From NCBI GenBank assembly GCA_964035575.1, contig OZ037883.1, positions 558,001 to 622,000 of the forward strand: a DNA stretch of 64,000 nucleotides, read 5' to 3'. Below, piece after piece: positions 50,618 to 60,841 of this stretch. The position numbers were made by a program, and so were the translations under genes. Position 1 is the first letter of the stretch, and every line of letters starts with the position of its first letter. The stretch comes from Rhynchopus sp. YZ270_cl-10. Its lineage: Eukaryota > Euglenozoa > Diplonemea > Diplonemida > Diplonemidae. A model generated the notes under the pieces. The model was not told the origin of the DNA and did not search any database. It saw nothing but the letters and a program-made list of their open reading frames with translations.

Positions 50618-53600
50618 CTAAATCGGCGGCAAGGTGAGGGGCCGTTTCGCAGTTTTTTTATTGCGTACCTTGACGGCGCTTATTGTCGCAAGGGCGGTGG
50701 ATCTGACACGATTGTTATTGGCCATGAACCCAAGGTTTCCGCCGCCATCTGCATCGCGGTTCATATCGAAGAGGACGGTTTGTATTTCCTTTTTGGGCGG
50801 TGCAGTGCCGAGGCTAGCTTTGGCGAGGGCTTTGGATTTTGCGAGGAGTGCCCGTCTTGGTGAGGTTGGCATGTTGTCTGCGGCGTTCGGGTCGAGTCTG
50901 ACAGGTTGCGTTCCAAACCCTGCTGGCTGTGGTGCTTGGCTGTCTGGGTTTGCAACGTCGACAGGGCTTTGCTTTCTCTGGAGCCTCTCCTTCATCTTCT
51001 CCTCTAGCTGCATCTGCCTCTGCGCGGCAAACCCTACCTGCTTTGCAGGCTTGTTTGCAGTCTTAAATTGATCAATCATTTGCATCTGCCCTAAAGGCTC
51101 CTTGCTCTTTCTGTCAACTCCCCCCAAATCCTCAACAGAAAACGTTTTGATCGGCGCTGTCTTCGACTGTTCAAGCTCTTTCTCTGCTTCATTTGCTCGG
51201 GTATAGCTTACCTCTTTTTTGTCAACCTTCGGAAGAGCGGTGGGTTTGTCCTCTGGAGGAGCCTCTCCTGGGCGTGGTCGTCTGAAGCTTGCCCCAGGTG
51301 TTCCCTTTGCAGACGAAGCATCACGACGGAGGGGGGCACCCTGCGAGGCTACGTTCGGCAGCAACCCTTGTGGTGATGGCTCCCCTCCTGCCGCTTCCTC
51401 TCCGTTCCCTACCACAACCTTGGACAACTGCCTCCACTTTCCCATCCCGCCTTTAGCAAGCTTCACCCCCCGAAAGCTCTGTGCCTTTGAAATTGGTGAC
51501 TGTTCGTCATCTGGGTTGGGTGCAGTCTCGGAGTCAATGGGGTTTTTCTTGACTGCGGCGAAGAATCGGTTGAGGCTTGCCTGGCTTTCGGAAGTGCGAC
51601 GAAGAAGGTTGGTAACCTGTGAAGAGGCGCCTGTCCTGTTGATGAGGCGGGAGACAACGCTCTTCATGCTTGCGGCCTGCCCCCCAAAGAACATTCCTGT
51701 TGCAACAGAGTTGTCGTCTTTGCGTATTTTATAGAATGCTTTGATCGATCGCGTGAGATGCCCTAATATCGATTTGGACAACATAGGAACCTGATGGTCA
51801 CAGAATGCACGCGACTCACGTATATCATCGTCTATTACAAAGCGTGCCGCGCTTTCCATGCAAGATTTGACACGAAGAACGTCGATAGGGCGTAGCTTAG
51901 GGTTCATCGAAGCTACTTCATCGACATCCATAGACTCGGGGGGGTTCTTGTTGGAGATGACCTTTGACCAAAGAAAGGAGAAGTGTTGGTCGTTGAAGGG
52001 CAGCGCATCGTTGGGCTGTGCCTGCGCAAGGCGTTGGAGCATGGAGGAGAAGATGCGGATGCGTTTGTGTATGCGGAGCATCTCGGACTGCACCTTGCCG
52101 GACATGATGTATTCGTCTTTGCGGCGTTTCAGGTCCTCTGCCTGCTTTTTGTCGCCTTGGAAAAGCTTAATACCAATCATGTCTGCTGAGTTGATTGTCA
52201 AGCATGTGGTTCCCACTGTCTCATATTGGTACTTTTTCGCATAGCCATCCATCGACTGGCTGATCAACACATCCTCGCCCTCCGCAGCCCCGCACAGCAG
52301 TGCCGCAGTGACACACTCCTTTCCCTCAATGGTGCCGTCAGCAGAGAGCTGTACCAAGGCAGGGTTCACAAAGGCAGAGACACCCACCCGCATGACTCCA
52401 GTGCGTTGTGGTGTGTCGGTGAAGAGGTGCATTGGCCAGTCGTACTTTGCAACGGAGTTTGAGGCAAAGCTGAGGGCCTGGCGTTGTGTGCGGAAGCCAA
52501 GGAAGAAGGCGTCGCCACCGCACCAGACCTCCCACCCTCCTGCGTCGCGGAGACGGCGGCGTAGGTCTGCACGGAACTTCTCTACGCAGTCGAAGAAGGT
52601 GAAGTTGCTGTTGCTGACGGGCTCGGAGCCTTCGGTGTTGCCGGTTTTCTGTGCACGGAGCTGGTGGAGGACGGAGAGTTGCATGCTGCCTGCCCAGCAT
52701 GCGGCAGACCCGGCCAGGTCTACAGCGCATACGGCCTGGCTAGTGGTGGAGGGGGTTGGGGAGGAGACGCGGCCCTGGCTGTCTTCGGATTTGTACTTCG
52801 CAAACATCTCGCCCAGCTGGAATGCGAAGGTGTCGACCACAGTGGACAAAGGGTTGGTGCGCAGGTAGTAGTTGACGTCGTTCTGCGCCTCGAGCTTGTC
52901 CCTGCTCATGGGGAGGTGCTTGCTGAGGATCGAGGAGACGTCCGTCTTCCCGCTCTCCAGCGTCACCGTCGCGTCCACTACTTGGTAATACTTTTTGACA
53001 ATGAGAGGCATGCTCCGCGAGCGGGTGTGGACTAAGATCTCCCCAGCACGCACCAATGTTGCCAGCTCCACCGCATCGTTGTATGACGTCGACACTGCGA
53101 CGTTCAGGCGTGTTGACAGCTTCAGTCGCTCATTGCAGGCGTTCAGGAATTTGACGGTGCTCAGAACAGCACGCATGATGCCGTCCTCCTCCGAGCACCC
53201 CACGGTGCAGGTGTCGTTCTCACAGCAGAAGATATGGAAGACGCCGCCTGGTCCAGGCTTGCCTGCGTCAGGGCCTTCTGCGAGGAAGCATTCGGTGACA
53301 CCTCGGCGGATCTCTTCGAGAGTGGACTTCAGGCCAGCAGGGTTTGTGAACACGCGTGTCGCAACGTCACTGACCTTGATCGCAACGTAGGTCGTGCATG
53401 GCGTCTTGTAGGTGGCAGACCACTTCTTCGCGAGATACGTCTTCAGCTCAGTGAGCCCCTCCAAACGCTCCTCCGCAAACTGATAGTAGCATGGGTGGTG
53501 GTACGACGTCACCTCCAGACGTGCCCCAGGGACGTCCTGCTTCACGCCAAACGGCAGCCTGCAGAGGTGTGTCAGCTTCTGCTCTTCGGAGTGCTCGGTC

Positions 53601-55624
53601 TCAATGAGGCCCTTCTTGTCCACAGCATGAATGCTTTCCCCACCCCCCAACAGAGAGAGCCCGAGGCCAGCAGCAGACTGTTCCTTGGCTGCGACTTTGC
53701 CGCCGTTGCCGACTACGGGGATGTTCATTTTGCCGAAGATTGAGGCGGGGGTGGTGGAGCGCTCGCTGACTTGCTTGGCGACGTCGTTGCCGGCTTGGCG
53801 CAGGAGCATGAGGAGCACGTCTGCCTCTGTGGCATCCTTCCCAGGGTGTGCGGTCGTGGCAGCACCAGCGGCAGGAGCAGGAGTAGGAGAAGGTGCAGTG
53901 GAGCCGGAGACACCTCCCCCACCTCCCCCACCTCCCCCACCGCTCCCGGTAGTGGCGTTCTTCGCATCCTCCTGCGGTATGGGGCTCGCCTGCCGTGAGT
54001 GTTTGATGCTCTCCCACCGATCCTTCACCGCAAAGTAGTCCATCGCTGACGCATCATCAGATTCCCTCTTTTCATTCGTGCCAAACAGACTGCTCAACAT
54101 CTTCGGCACCGACGACGGCCTAGGCAGCGGCAGTGTTGCCTCCTCCACCACCACGACACGAGGCGACACCAAGGCGGTGCTGTTGCTCTTCAACACCACA
54201 GGCGCGACGGGGTCAGGAACCTTTTCCGGTGGAGGAGGCGGGGGTGGTGGTGGTGGTGGCGGGTCCATGTCTGCTTGTGTACTCATTGTGCTTGTCTCAA
54301 CCTTGGGTACGGAGACGGCTGCCGAAGGGATCTCTGTGGTGAGGACCGGGTGCACTGTAGCAGCCTTGCCCTGGCTGTTTGGGTCCGCTTTATTTGGATT
54401 CGGGGATACGCCAGAGGACGTCTTCTTATGGCGGTCTCCGTCCTTATTGTCTTTGCTGTCTTTGTTGTCTCTGTTGCGTTCTCTTGGAGATTCGTCCTCA
54501 CTTTCAAGACTCAGCTCCGATTCTGAGTCGGAGCAGTTGGAGTTAGAGGGACGCCGTCTTCGCAGCTTATCCTTTCTGCCACGCTTTTTGAGTTTTTCTT
54601 CTTCACGTTGTATTTCGAGAAGTCGGTAGCGGCCTTCTTCTAAGGATTTGGATGCGTCGGAGGGAGGGTTCTTATCTGCGTTCATGCCAGCCTCGGACAT
54701 AGCCATGCCGATGACAGCAGCGGCACGGTTGGACGATATGGTCTTCCGGTTCTCCTTCTCAAGGACGCGAAGCTTTGAGTTGGCCTCAACCAGCGAGGAC
54801 ACCACCTTGTTGAGATGCTCCTTGACACTCCGCAGTTCCAGCTCCAGGTCGCGTTCTGAACTGTTCTCGAGCTGTGTTTTGTGGATGCCAACAAAGTCGT
54901 GCACAGAGCGGAGCAGCTTGGTCAGCATGTCTTTGCAGTTGTTCACGGCGTGGATCGGGAGGGAGAGGCTGTCGTAGTCCACTTTGTCGAAGTTGAACAC
55001 CTCCTCCACCCGGGTCCTTCGGGGACGAATGGAGGGAAAGAGTTTGGCGAAGGAGACCAAATCAAATTCGTGGTCGTCTTCTTCACCTGCAGCGACGGAG
55101 ATGCCACCTGCACCGCGCAGCTCTTCAAGAATCTGCTGCAGGTTGCGAAGTACCTGTGGTAAGTCGCTTGGCTGCAGCGAATTGTTGATTCTCTCAATCT
55201 GCGCCGCACCCGCCATCATCCTCGCTAGAGTGGTGTCCGTCGTTCCAAACCCCCCAACCTCAGCCCCATCCAGCCCCACCAGATCCGCATCCGCAGCACT
55301 CACAATCTCCCGCAGCCGTTTCAACTCTTGCTTCTTTTCGACAGAAATGGAGGTCAGCATTTTCGACACCATCTTCGTATGCGCATCAAACTCAGTCAAC
55401 AACCCTCTATGGCCTTCCACCGACAACGGTGCGTCCTCTGCACCCTGGTCTCCCGTCGCCACCGCATTGAAGGGCTCGATGATGTTCGAGGTGCTGCACC
55501 GCACATCAGGGCGTGCCTGTTGTTGAAGCAGGGCTTCTTGGAAAGGCGGCTTTTTATGTACTGCAGTAGAGTTGTTCATGTTGAACGTCCGTCGTCTTGG
55601 TGGCAAGTGCTGGTCCAGCTTCAT
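50618..55624 (-). CDS. Large protein with tandem class III cyclase-like domains
   Basis: 1668 residues from MKLDQHLPPRRRTFNMNNST. Order: helical N terminus with a coiled coil (about 250-300, LELELRSVKEHLNKVVSSLV); a charged disordered region with a proline run (about 455-465) and a glycine run (about 570); a first cyclase-like domain (about 740-890, AIKVSDVATRVF, LNVAVSTSYNDAVELATLV); a second (about 960-1145, VCAVDLAGSAACW, GGWEVWCGGDAFFLGF, RVGVSAFVNP). The second resembles trypanosomatid adenylate cyclases and keeps both metal-type Asp positions (VDL, GGDAF). Where active enzymes have N-x3-R near GxxVNxAAR, it reads GKECVTAALLCGA. Catalysis is therefore doubtful. The C-terminal 500 residues are basic, Lys/Pro-rich and probably disordered. 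No membrane segment is seen, unlike receptor cyclases. It may be a cytoplasmic regulatory or scaffold protein. Confidence 0.72.
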   Translation of the reverse strand: MKLDQHLPPRRRTFNMNNSTAVHKKPPFQEALLQQQARPDVRCSTSNIIEPFNAVATGDQGAEDAPLSVEGHRGLLTEFDAHTKMVSKMLTSISVEKKQELKRLREIVSAADADLVGLDGAEVGGFGTTDTTLARMMAGAAQIERINNSLQPSDLPQVLRNLQQILEELRGAGGISVAAGEEDDHEFDLVSFAKLFPSIRPRRTRVEEVFNFDKVDYDSLSLPIHAVNNCKDMLTKLLRSVHDFVGIHKTQLENSSERDLELELRSVKEHLNKVVSSLVEANSKLRVLEKENRKTISSNRAAAVIGMAMSEAGMNADKNPPSDASKSLEEGRYRLLEIQREEEKLKKRGRKDKLRRRRPSNSNCSDSESELSLESEDESPRERNRDNKDSKDNKDGDRHKKTSSGVSPNPNKADPNSQGKAATVHPVLTTEIPSAAVSVPKVETSTMSTQADMDPPPPPPPPPPPPEKVPDPVAPVVLKSNSTALVSPRVVVVEEATLPLPRPSSVPKMLSSLFGTNEKRESDDASAMDYFAVKDRWESIKHSRQASPIPQEDAKNATTGSGGGGGGGGGGVSGSTAPSPTPAPAAGAATTAHPGKDATEADVLLMLLRQAGNDVAKQVSERSTTPASIFGKMNIPVVGNGGKVAAKEQSAAGLGLSLLGGGESIHAVDKKGLIETEHSEEQKLTHLCRLPFGVKQDVPGARLEVTSYHHPCYYQFAEERLEGLTELKTYLAKKWSATYKTPCTTYVAIKVSDVATRVFTNPAGLKSTLEEIRRGVTECFLAEGPDAGKPGPGGVFHIFCCENDTCTVGCSEEDGIMRAVLSTVKFLNACNERLKLSTRLNVAVSTSYNDAVELATLVRAGEILVHTRSRSMPLIVKKYYQVVDATVTLESGKTDVSSILSKHLPMSRDKLEAQNDVNYYLRTNPLSTVVDTFAFQLGEMFAKYKSEDSQGRVSSPTPSTTSQAVCAVDLAGSAACWAGSMQLSVLHQLRAQKTGNTEGSEPVSNSNFTFFDCVEKFRADLRRRLRDAGGWEVWCGGDAFFLGFRTQRQALSFASNSVAKYDWPMHLFTDTPQRTGVMRVGVSAFVNPALVQLSADGTIEGKECVTAALLCGAAEGEDVLISQSMDGYAKKYQYETVGTTCLTINSADMIGIKLFQGDKKQAEDLKRRKDEYIMSGKVQSEMLRIHKRIRIFSSMLQRLAQAQPNDALPFNDQHFSFLWSKVISNKNPPESMDVDEVASMNPKLRPIDVLRVKSCMESAARFVIDDDIRESRAFCDHQVPMLSKSILGHLTRSIKAFYKIRKDDNSVATGMFFGGQAASMKSVVSRLINRTGASSQVTNLLRRTSESQASLNRFFAAVKKNPIDSETAPNPDDEQSPISKAQSFRGVKLAKGGMGKWRQLSKVVVGNGEEAAGGEPSPQGLLPNVASQGAPLRRDASSAKGTPGASFRRPRPGEAPPEDKPTALPKVDKKEVSYTRANEAEKELEQSKTAPIKTFSVEDLGGVDRKSKEPLGQMQMIDQFKTANKPAKQVGFAAQRQMQLEEKMKERLQRKQSPVDVANPDSQAPQPAGFGTQPVRLDPNAADNMPTSPRRALLAKSKALAKASLGTAPPKKEIQTVLFDMNRDADGGGNLGFMANNNRVRSTALATISAVKVRNKKTAKRPLTLPPI

Positions 55625-56549
55625 TGTATGCCTTTTTAAAAAAAGGTCAAAAAATGAAAGCTAAGTGAGTGGGACAAACCCAGGGTTATCCCAATGATGC
55701 TTGCGAAGACGATTTCTGGGGGGGGAGGTGGTGGTGGTGGTGGAAGGAGGTGTGGAAAAAGATAGGGGGAAAAAAAAGTGAAGTTGATAGCGTCGGAACG
55801 GAGAAGAAGCGACGCTCCGTGGGTTTTGGAACCCTAGTGTTGCGTTAGGGAGTAAGGGGGTGTTGAGGGTGGTATGTATTGAGAAAAAATACTGTAGTGT
55901 GGCGGTATGTTCTTATGTCTGACGTTTCATTTTTTTCTCAAAACAAAAAAAAAAAAACAAAAAAAATTGTTCACACAGTTTCCCCCCCTCGGTATTGCTG
56001 TTCGCTGACCTCTTTTGCTTTATTTGTTTGCTAATGTCATTGTTTTCTTTGAAAAAGCACAACAGTCCGTTTTTTAATATTTCCAATATTTTTTTAAATT
56101 AGAATCCCCATCCCGCCCCGCCCCCCAAAAAAAACTACTTCGGTTAAATAGGTGTGGGAAACACATACACACATCCATCCACCCACCAATCGCATCGTGA
56201 ACCAAATCAAATCTGTTTCTCCTTTTTCTGGTATATATTTCCCCACCCTTTTTTATCGAAAAACGGTATTACAACTGCGACGAAGCTGTCTCATTTTTTT
56301 TTTTTAATTATCTTACTGGGTGTCTTAACAGCACACAGTACAGTGCTTAGTCACTGCTGCTGCTGCCGTCATCAGACATTGCGTTCGGGCCGCCCTTAAC
56401 TCTGTCTGCACGCCAGCCGACCTGTTTTAATACGGATTTTTGAAAGTGTAGAAAACAAGAATTTTATTTGAAATACAAAACCCTCTTGGCAGTACCTACA
56501 ACAATGGAAAAAACTGATCCAATTAGTCTAATTAGTCACCACCCACAAA
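55625..56549. other. Intergenic spacer
   Basis: GT- and A-rich DNA with an H3-like motif at 56463-56505. No gene seen. The part next to 55624 should be the leader of the large cyclase-like gene. Confidence 0.5.
56463..56505 (+). repeat. H3 repeat (diverged)
   Basis: TTTTATTTGAAATACAAAAC then CCTCTTGGCAGTACCTACAA C. It keeps TTGAAATACAAA, CCCTCT and CAGT. Confidence 0.45.
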
Positions 56550-58540
56550 CTACAAAAAAATGAGTGGGTTACCTCTGGTGGTGTGCCACCGCCCGCAGCG
56601 TGCACATACCTCACGTTCTCGGCGTCTGCTGTCTCTGCTGTCGCGGCCCCTGTCCCTGTCGCGGTGGCTGTCCCGCCCGCCACGTCTGTCATCATGTCTG
56701 TCACGGTCCCTTCTGTCACCCCTATCACGGTCCCTTCTGTCGGGTCTGTCCCTATCCCTGTCGTCTCTGCGTTCACGGTCGTCCCTCGAGCGTTCACCCC
56801 TCTCCCTCTCCCTCGGGCGTTCCTCCCTGCGCTCCTCCCTCTCCCTCGGGCGCTCCTCTCTCTCACGCTCGCGCCTCTCCGGCCTGCGCTCCTCCTGCCT
56901 CTCCTCTGCAGGCGGTGGTGCCCAGTCGCCACGGTCCCTCAGCGGACGGCCCTCGTCGCCTCCCTTACCTCCCGAGAAGCCTTTGCCTTTGCCCTTGCCC
57001 TCGAAAAGGTGCTGTGGTGGCGCCTGGTCTGGAAGCTGAGGTTGGTGGTGCTGGTGATGGTGGTGCTGCTGGTGCTGGTGGTGATGATGATGGTGCTGCT
57101 GCTGGTGGTGATGGTGGTGGTGATGCTGGTGTTGGTGCTGGGGCTGGTGATGCTCCTGGGGTGGGGCGTCGACCACACGTACGTCAACTGCGCAGAGACC
57201 CTTCGGCTCCTGCTTTATGTTGTACGTCACGTGGTTGCCCACCTCGAGGTCGATGTTGCCTGCTTTGCCTCTGTGGCAGAACACCTTCTGGCCGTCAGGG
57301 CCCTCAAGGAAACCGTACCCCTTGTCAGTCACCCATTTTGCAACTACGCCTCTGATCGACCCTGTGGTGTGTTGTGTGTTGTGTGTCATTTGGGCAGTAA
57401 GTGAATAGTTAGGGGTGGTGGTTGTTTTGTACCTTCAGGTCCGTCGACCTCCCCAGTCGCACCCAGCACACCCGGCCCAGTGACGTTGTGTGCAAGCTTC
57501 TTCCCCTCGGGTGAAATGCTCATCTCACAGCTGACCTCCGTTCCTGGTTGGAGGTTTGCGCCGTTGATGGCAGTCTGGTGGCAGAAAAGGTCCCCCTCGC
57601 TCGTCTTGATGAAGCCAAAGCCACGGTTGCTGTCCCACTTCACGACAAGGCCGTTCAGCTTCCCAGTGCTGTCAACACCAGTGCCGATGGCACGTACCCC
57701 AGGGCCAAACACGTTCAGACCAAATTTCTTCCCCTTCTCGTCGATCTCAAGGTCAAAAAAGACCTCCTTACCCGACTCAAGCACAGCCTTCCCGCCCTGC
57801 TGCTCAAGCAGGATCTTCGAGCGGTGGATGAACACATCTCCTTCGTCGGCAACGATCACGAATCCGAAGGACTTTTCCGGGAAGTAGCGTGTCACGACAC
57901 CAGTCACCTTGCCCTCTGTTGAGGGCTCGGGGTACATCCCTCCGTCGTCATGGTGCTGCTGGTGCTGATGGTGGTGATGGTGATGCTGGTGTCTGTGTTG
58001 GTGGTGGTGCTGTTGGTGCTGATGTTGGTGGTGGTGGTGGTGTTGGTGCTGGTGCTCATGTTGGTGCTGGTGCTCATGTTGGTGCTGGTGGGGTTGCTGC
58101 TGGTAGTACTGCTGGTAGTACTGCTGTGCGTACGCAGCCTGGTCATACTGAGGTGCGCCTTCTGGGCCTGGTGGGGCTTCTGTGGGTGCGTTATTTGCGG
58201 GTGCGGCCTCTGCTTTGGGTGTCTCCTGAGGTGCACCTGCACTTGCACCTGCACCACCCGCAGGAGTGGGCGCGGCCGCACCACCTGCAGCTGCCGCCTG
58301 CTGCTGTGCGTAGTGTGCCTCGTAGTGCTGGATGTAGTGCGTGTACTGCGCGATAGCAGCAGGGTCGCCTCCAGTCTTCTCAAGCTCCTCCCGTGCAGCC
58401 TTGTACTGGTCGATATACGTCTTCAGGTCCGGCTGCGCCTCCGGGCTCGCTGCCTGTTGTGCTGCAGGCGCTGCCGCAGCCGTCGCACTCATTTGCTTTG
58501 CATATGCTGCAGCATACGCCTCTGCAGATCCTTCTGCCAT
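56550..58540 (-). CDS. Triple cold-shock-domain protein, 2 exons
   Basis: Two adjacent frames join through a 71-nt intron (57432-57362, GTACAAAAC...CACCACAG, phase 1), giving 639 residues. Exon 1 starts MAEGSAEAYAAAYAKQ, passes through an Ala/Gln-rich region and a His/Gln run (about 143-196), then CSD1 (about 208-283, KSFGFVI, DVFIHRS) and CSD2 (about 292-355, RGFGFIK, DLFCHQT). Exon 2 starts within CSD3 (GSIRGVVAKWVTDKGYGFLE, KVFCHRG), then a second His/Gln run, a GKGKGKGFSGGKGG patch and a long Arg/Glu then Arg/Asp tail. Cold-shock domains bind single-stranded RNA or DNA through these RNP1/RNP2-like motifs. Probably an RNA-binding protein that forms condensates. In CSD2 and CSD3 a Cys replaces the Val/Ile of VF(V/I)H. 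Confidence 0.83.
57362..57432 (-). other. Intron of the cold-shock gene
   Basis: 71 nt. The split Gly codon G/GG joins GEVDGPE to GSIRGVVAKW, placing a third cold-shock domain right after the second. Its donor is GTACAA, unlike the GTATG of the other introns found here. Confidence 0.75.
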
Positions 58541-58665
58541 GTTGACAGCCTGCAAGGTGTGTGGGGTGGGGTGGGGTGGGGTGATGGGGTGGTGGTGGGG
58601 GAAACAGTTGCTTCATTTCAGGTTCACTCATTTATTTAGGGTTTTTGGGGAGGGATGGGTTTCGC

Positions 58666-59382
58666 CTATTCATAGGAACGCCTTTTTAGGGCACTCCGGA
58701 TCTCACTTTCGGGGATAAACCGACGACGCATATTTCCACCCGCAGCACCACCACCACCACCACCACCTCTGTCTTGAAAGGAGGCACGCACTTCGGTGTC
58801 GCTGTCACTCCTTTGCTCTGGGTGAGGGATTCTATTGTCTTTGTCGCTGTGGAGGTATTGGCGTGCATTGATGCCTCCTGTGCGTATCACTTCAAGGTCG
58901 CAGTAGCGTAGCTGCACGGATGTGATCATAGCGCGCAGTGCATCTGCGTGGACAGCCATCTCCTTCGATTTGTTGTGGCGGGAGGAGAGGCGGTCGCTGA
59001 TGTCGAGCTTGAGGTTGATGATCCTGAGGCGGTGTGTCTCCTCCTTTGTTGCTTCGTATGCGTCCCTGCAGGCAGCAAGCTCCGACAGAAGCTGGTGGAT
59101 GTTGCCGTTCTGAAACGCCACCCCGTTGAGCGAGTTGATATACTGTCTCTTGTGCTCCAGCAGCCCCTCCACCTCCTCGCGTGTCATGGAGTCCTGCAGC
59201 TTCCACAGCTGCTTCTCCATGAAGGTCAGAATCTGGTCGCACGCAAGAATGTCCTCCGAGTCCCCATCGCCACTAACGTGCTGGCTCACAACCCCAGCAC
59301 GCTCCTCTTCAATACGCTCGGACTCACCACAGATGTCCAGCCCGGTCATCCCCTCCAACCATTTAACCGTTGCTAGCGCCAT
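58666..59382 (-). CDS. Small coiled-coil protein of unknown function
   Basis: 238 residues from MALATVKWLEGMTGLDICGE. The middle is helical with heptads (ILTFMEKQLWKLQDSMTREE, LLSELAACRDAYEATKEETH and LRIINLKLDISDRLS). A glycine run follows, then a basic end (MRRRFIPESEIRSALKRRSY). No family recognised. The frame stays open upstream to 59577 but is of mixed composition there. It lies 125 bp upstream of the cold-shock gene on the same strand. Confidence 0.62.
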   Translation of the reverse strand: MALATVKWLEGMTGLDICGESERIEEERAGVVSQHVSGDGDSEDILACDQILTFMEKQLWKLQDSMTREEVEGLLEHKRQYINSLNGVAFQNGNIHQLLSELAACRDAYEATKEETHRLRIINLKLDISDRLSSRHNKSKEMAVHADALRAMITSVQLRYCDLEVIRTGGINARQYLHSDKDNRIPHPEQRSDSDTEVRASFQDRGGGGGGGAAGGNMRRRFIPESEIRSALKRRSYE

Positions 59383-59973
59383 TACATAGAACCTAGTGTA
59401 TTGTTTCTGTGGTAGAAGGTGGACAGGTATGACGTACCCAATGCTTCGATTGGGGATGGTGCTAAAAAGGCAATAAGGTAGAAATGGGGAGGGGTGTTCG
59501 TTGTTGTGTTGTATCTGGCTTACAGAGCTTTCCATAAAAGAAACAGTGAGGGCTATCAAGGCATAAAAACAGGACAAACCTCTCCACTGCGCACTGCAGA
59601 CGCATCAAGAAGAAAATCAAAACGTTTTTTTTTAACCCCCAATACGCGTTATCGGTTTTGGGGCTTTTTTTGACGCTCGTAGAGCACGATGGGATGAGAG
59701 GGGTACATGGTACATGGTGCAATGGTACATGGCATAACTCTAATGCTATCTGCATCAATATGTTTTTCCATAGAAACCTTTGCAGTAGACACCGTACAAT
59801 ACCCCCTTATTCACGACATAAACACACACACTCGCTTTGAAAAAGAAAAAAAGAACATTGAAAACAGTACAATATCGCTGCAGGACACATCTGTGGGGTA
59901 CAACCACACAAGACATCCTTCATAAAAACCGAACCATTCGGTTCTTCTCTCTTTTCTCCCCTTTTTTTTTCTT
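59383..59973. other. Intergenic spacer
   Basis: It holds ACATGGTACATGGTGCAATG GTACATGGC (an ACATGGT triplet repeat near 59705-59735) and a T run at 59624. No gene seen. Confidence 0.5.
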
Positions 59974-60663
59974 CTAATGGCGACGCATGGTGGAGTCCCA
60001 AGAGATCGCAACCGTCGCGTTGTCGACAACGTGCGCTCTGTTGTTGCAGACGTCCTCGACGTAGTCTGTGGTCCATTTCGGCTCGACCTTCTTGCCTTCG
60101 TACTCCACCGCAATGTCGTAGAAGGTGACCTTGTCGTTGGAAGGGTACTGCGCACAGCTGCGGCAGGACTTCTCAAAGACGATGTACATGATGGTGTAGT
60201 TCTTGTGTCCTCCACCCTCTGCAAGCTGCACATCGATTGTCTTGGAGATGGACGCTCCAGAGCGTGTGTTGGTGTGCACAGCTGTGTACGTCTGTGCACT
60301 CTCGTCAAAGGTAACCACCCCATGCAGCTCATCCCCTGCACCAACGTTAATCGAGTCCGAGTTTTCGTTGTGTGTCGGGGACCACTGGAAGTACTCAACA
60401 TAGGCACTCCAAGAGCTTCCCACCCAAGGGTTCACAGGTTGGAACAAATTCAAATTGTCTGAGGTCTCAATCCCAAACCACGGAGAGTAAAAGCAGCCCC
60501 CCTCCTTCGGGTCGTCAAGCACAACCCACTTTGCCTCAGCGCGAGTGATGCGTCCAGAGTCCTTCGAGGGGTTTGTCCCGGTGGCGTATCCAAGCCAGCC
60601 AGAGGCAGGGTCCTGTGCAGCACTGCACGCCACAAAGGAGGCAACCACGGCAAGCTTCAACAT
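59974..60663 (-). CDS. Secreted protein resembling the G1 (eqolisin) fold
   Basis: 229 residues with the signal peptide MLKLAVVASFVACSAAQ. Several segments line up with G1 glutamic peptidases such as scytalidoglutamic peptidase: SPWFGIE (WVGID), LNLFQPV (the catalytic Gln position, Gln75), WSAYVEYFQWSP (WYEWYP), INVGAGDELHGVV (ISEGDSI), NTRSGASIS (NLTTGQS) and TIMYIVFE (AEWIVED). At the catalytic Glu position this protein seems to have Met159, with a Glu at 164, so proteolytic activity is uncertain. Two Cys pairs (CRSC, and single Cys near each end) suit a secreted protein. It may be a non-enzymatic member of the concanavalin-like superfamily. The start is the signal-peptide Met. Confidence 0.6.
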   Translation of the reverse strand: MLKLAVVASFVACSAAQDPASGWLGYATGTNPSKDSGRITRAEAKWVVLDDPKEGGCFYSPWFGIETSDNLNLFQPVNPWVGSSWSAYVEYFQWSPTHNENSDSINVGAGDELHGVVTFDESAQTYTAVHTNTRSGASISKTIDVQLAEGGGHKNYTIMYIVFEKSCRSCAQYPSNDKVTFYDIAVEYEGKKVEPKWTTDYVEDVCNNRAHVVDNATVAISWDSTMRRH

Positions 60664-60841
60664 GATAAGAGAAGGGAGAGGTGCTGAGGGTGGGGTCGGT
60701 GAGCAATTTTATTTGGGACCATTGGAATATGGTGCAATGGAGGTGGGTTATTTGAGTTCATAAAGGGAAGTGCAAAGCGTGAAAAACACAGTGACAAATC
60801 TGAAAATCTGACAACTACTGGTGGCACGGCACGCTCAATTC

